This document shows positions 6,230 to 7,943 of a DNA stretch of 7,943 bases, piece after piece; positions within the stretch are counted from its first letter, which is position 1, and each line of letters opens with the position of its first letter. Below the pieces are notes generated by a model, which saw only the letters and a list, made by a program, of their open reading frames with translations, was not told where the DNA came from and ran no database searches. The position numbers were made by a program, and so were the translations under genes. The DNA comes from HyVt-560 sp964577195 (GTDB taxonomy: Bacteria > Pseudomonadota > Gammaproteobacteria > UWMA-0217), in assembly GCA_964577195.1 (NCBI GenBank), contig CAZNYF010000131.1, positions 1 to 7,943 of the forward strand. Reading direction: 5' to 3'.

Positions 6230-6973
6230 ATGATCCGGGATTTTTTGAGCGGCGCAGGTTACGTCGCTCGCGGATTTTCATTGCTCAAACAACCTGGCTT
6301 ACGCCGCTTCATTGCTATTCCACTATTGATCAATACGCTGCTATTTGCAGTCGCGAGTTGGTGGGCGTGGGGCTTAGTAGAAAAATATGTGCTTGGCGGC
6401 CTCCCCGGTTGGTTGGAATGGCTTGCATGGATACTCATTCCTATTTTTTCAGTCGCAATACTCGTTGCGGTTTTCTACACCTTTACCTTAGTAGCCAATT
6501 TAATAGGCGCACCGTTTAATGCCATATTGGCAGAAAAAGTAGAACAATTATTAGATGGTAAACCCATCCAGCAAAAGTCTAATATCTCATCAATGGCGAG
6601 TGATGCAGTTAAATCCATATTCTCGGAACTAAGAAAACTACTTTACTTGCTGACGTACAGCATCCCACTACTGATTCTAATTTTCATTCCTGGCGTTAAT
6701 GCATTTGTACCGTTTCTTTGGCTCGCTTTTAGTGCCTGGATGATGTCGCTGGAATATATGGATTGCCCAATGGGAAATCACGGCTTTACATTTAAACAGC
6801 AACGTAAGTTATTAAAGAAAAACCGCTGGCTGGCGTGGGGATTTGGCAGTGTTGTCTTGTTGATGACATTAATTCCGATAGTGAATTTCTTTGCCATGCC
6901 GGTGGGTGTCATAGGCGCTACGGTGCTGTGGGTAGAGAAGCTGCGTACAAACAATGGGATAGACGATCTTTAA
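6230..6973 (+). CDS. cysZ: CysZ/EI24-family inner-membrane protein (putative sulfate transporter)
   Basis: The family includes E. coli CysZ, an inner-membrane sulfate uptake protein for cysteine synthesis. The 247-residue product (E. coli 253) aligns along its whole length by eye. Matching blocks are KQPGLRRFIAIPLLINTLLF (20-39; E. coli [20 protein letters not shown]), IGAPFNAILAEKVEQLLDG (92-110), FIPGVNAFVPFLWLAFSAWM (151-170) and EYMDCPMGNHGFTFKQQRK (174-192). The C-terminal hydrophobic block MTLIPIVNFFAMPVGVIGAT matches E. coli MIPLLNLFIMPVAVCGAT. Hydrophobic helices lie at about 26-48, 62-90, 137-172 and 203-232. It follows secF by 25 bp, so it is probably the last gene of the operon. 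Linkage to sec genes rather than cysteine genes means the sulfate role is inferred from family only. The stop codon abuts intron-derived sequence. Confidence 0.85.
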   Translation: MIRDFLSGAGYVARGFSLLKQPGLRRFIAIPLLINTLLFAVASWWAWGLVEKYVLGGLPGWLEWLAWILIPIFSVAILVAVFYTFTLVANLIGAPFNAILAEKVEQLLDGKPIQQKSNISSMASDAVKSIFSELRKLLYLLTYSIPLLILIFIPGVNAFVPFLWLAFSAWMMSLEYMDCPMGNHGFTFKQQRKLLKKNRWLAWGFGSVVLLMTLIPIVNFFAMPVGVIGATVLWVEKLRTNNGIDDL

Positions 6974-7234
6974 TTTAAGATTAGGGATCACTGGATACGT
7001 AGGCGTATTCGAATGTGCTATTTAAAGCAATGGTGGAAACTTCGAACACGTATTCGAAACCTCATTAAATTGGGCGTGTCGGTTAAAGCAGCGATCGGTA
7101 TTGGATTAAGTTCAAAGGGGTATTATCGTTCGGCTAAAACCAAAGCAATGCAAATGGGATTAAATAATGCTTGGTTAAAAGCGCAAGGACTGGTGTCACT
7201 CAAAGAACAATGGGTTAAGTTCCATTATCCAAAT
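6974..7234 (+). pseudogene. Group II intron reverse transcriptase/maturase, C-terminal fragment
   Basis: The reading frame is open from 6974, directly after the cysZ TAA, and the recognisable protein runs from WIRRRIRMCYLKQWW (from 6992) to WVKFHYPN (7234). This is the last part of an LtrA-type intron-encoded protein: the W-x-R-R-R-x-R-M-C-x-x-K-Q-W block, T-R-x-R-x-L-x-x-L-G-V, S-x-K-G-Y-x-R-x-A-K-T, and N-x-W-L-x-x-Q-G-L-x-S-L-K-x-x-W of the maturase domain. The whole reverse transcriptase part (over 300 residues) is missing, so the ATG at 7013 is an internal Met, not a real start. After 7234 the frame runs 15 more codons to a TAG at 7280, but that part is the antisense of the HNH remnant. 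I see no intron domain V or VI downstream. This is a dead remnant, not a functional intron. Confidence 0.88.
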
Positions 7235-7758
7235 GGCTGGAGAACGACCATAACTACAGCATGTAAAGTTATCTCTTTGTAGTACTGCAAAGCGTAACCT
7301 TAAATTAATTGATCTTGATGTTTTTCGTGATTTTATCTGTGCAATAGTCTCTTTTTCTGACACTGATTTAGATGTTTCATTAGTATAAGTGACAAATGCT
7401 TTAAGTGCGCTTCGCCACGAACCAAAACAACGCTCATAAGTGGTTACATGAAATTTACAATGGGGTTGAGCAACCGCAGAATATGATGGCTGCCTGCCTA
7501 GGCTAACCCAAAGATCAAAGAGTGCCTCAAATAGCACTTCATTTTCGATATTTCTTTTTACTGTTATATTTAAATCGGCTGCTTCAATAGCCGCATTTCA
7601 ACCACCAAAGCGACGTATTACGGTTGTTACTCCATATTTTCCATGCTCTTTATATTCTCGCTGTTTGACTTCACCATCACAGAGTACAGCCACACGACAA
7701 AGATCATTTACGAGATCTTATCTGTAATGTTGCGGGGATTGTGTTTAATTGTATTCAG
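7235..7758 (-). pseudogene. Decayed HNH endonuclease with two homing-endonuclease-associated repeats, C-terminus lost
   Basis: Read on the minus strand, two similar repeats can be followed. Repeat 1 is DLVNDLCRVAV...REYKEHGKYGVTTVIRRFGG, then a TGA at 7600-7598 where the family has Trp, then NAAIEAADL. Repeat 2 is VLFEALFDLWVSLGRQPSYS...YERCFGSWRSALKAFV. A linker leads to the first strand of an HNH domain, RLRFAVLQRDNFTCCSYGRS. The frame then leaves the family at about 7235, where it runs into the antisense of the intron fragment, so the catalytic His-Asn-His half is gone. The usual C-x-x-C-G is C-C-S-Y-G, a single-base change (codon 7252-7250). Restoring one base at about 7718-7719 joins repeat 1 to an upstream NPRNITD segment, with CTG at 7758-7756 in the place expected for a start. 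The family assignment rests on the repeat and strand pattern, seen by eye. Confidence 0.8.
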
Positions 7759-7943
7759 GTCGCTAATTCTTGAAAAGGACAAACAGCAAGAGTTAGTCCA
7801 GACAAGCGTAGCTCGCTCCCAACGAACGGGCATAAAATAAAAATACCGGTAACTTCCTTCAGAGTTGAATCTGCAGTTTGCGGTTCAGAACGGCCAAAAT
7901 ATCATAATTAATGGTATAGAAACAGCAAGAATTAACAATTCTA
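7759..7943. other. Right-hand end, no gene seen
   Basis: I see no supportable coding region, RNA gene or terminator here. An imperfect direct repeat is present: positions 7781-7797 and 7920-7936 share 14 of 17 bases (common core AAACAGCAAGA, spaced 139 bases). Since the HNH remnant points left from about 7758, this stretch would be its original upstream region or further remnant DNA. Confidence 0.5.

Noticed and set aside
7004..7058. Direct repeat CGTATTCGAA at 7004-7013 and 7049-7058
   Set aside because: Both copies encode the Arg-Ile-Arg pattern normal for the maturase; no structure or function is needed to explain them.
7013..7282. An intact 89-residue gene starting at ATG 7013
   Set aside because: It is the C-terminal end of a much larger maturase; homology begins upstream of the ATG, and its last 15 residues are antisense to the HNH remnant.
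7643..7840. Plus-strand 65-residue reading frame
   Set aside because: It is the shadow of HNH repeat 1 on the minus strand and shows no family features.
1..7943. CRISPR array, toxin-antitoxin pair, prophage or other defence cluster
   Set aside because: No regularly spaced repeats, paired small genes or phage genes are visible; the only mobile content is the two gene remnants at the right end.

Overview
The window looks like a chromosomal segment of a gammaproteobacterium. The evidence is the order queA-tgt-yajC-secD-secF, an E. coli-like SecD of 609 residues, a PpnP-type nucleoside phosphorylase, a CysZ-type membrane protein and a tRNA-Leu gene that encodes its own CCA end. The order or genus cannot be fixed from the sequence alone. 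Base composition is moderate (by eye near half G+C) in the core genes and visibly more A/T-rich after about 6970.

Left edge (1-465): the minus strand carries tRNA-Leu(CAA) followed by the start of ppnP, which runs off the window. A short intergenic region holds two back-to-back sigma70-like promoters, one for the tRNA (minus) and one for queA (plus). The queA promoter sits so close to the start codon that the message is predicted to be leaderless or nearly so.

Centre (466-6973, all plus strand): queA and tgt make two steps of queuosine tRNA modification. Tgt exchanges G34 for preQ1 and QueA adds the epoxycyclopentanediol moiety. They are followed by yajC, secD and secF, the accessory module of the Sec translocon, which draws secretory proteins across the inner membrane using the proton gradient. 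A CysZ-like membrane protein closes the series. Two intergenic gaps hold structured DNA: a 165-bp near-perfect inverted-repeat element that begins inside the last codons of tgt, and a long hairpin between yajC and secD. Smaller hairpins lie in the secF 5' coding region and directly on the cysZ ribosome-binding region.

Right edge (6974-7943): this is a graveyard of mobile DNA with no intact gene. A C-terminal fragment of a group II intron reverse transcriptase/maturase begins directly at the cysZ stop codon. At about 7235 it is fused head-on to a decayed gene on the minus strand for a homing-endonuclease-repeat/HNH nuclease. That nuclease has lost its catalytic half, a metal-ligand cysteine, one tryptophan codon (now TGA), one base near its N-terminus and any standard start codon. 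The last 180 bases hold no gene I can support.

I found no convincing new multi-gene system. The most unusual items are the inverted-repeat element after tgt, the chimeric intron/HNH scar, the leaderless queA prediction and the hairpins at secF and cysZ.
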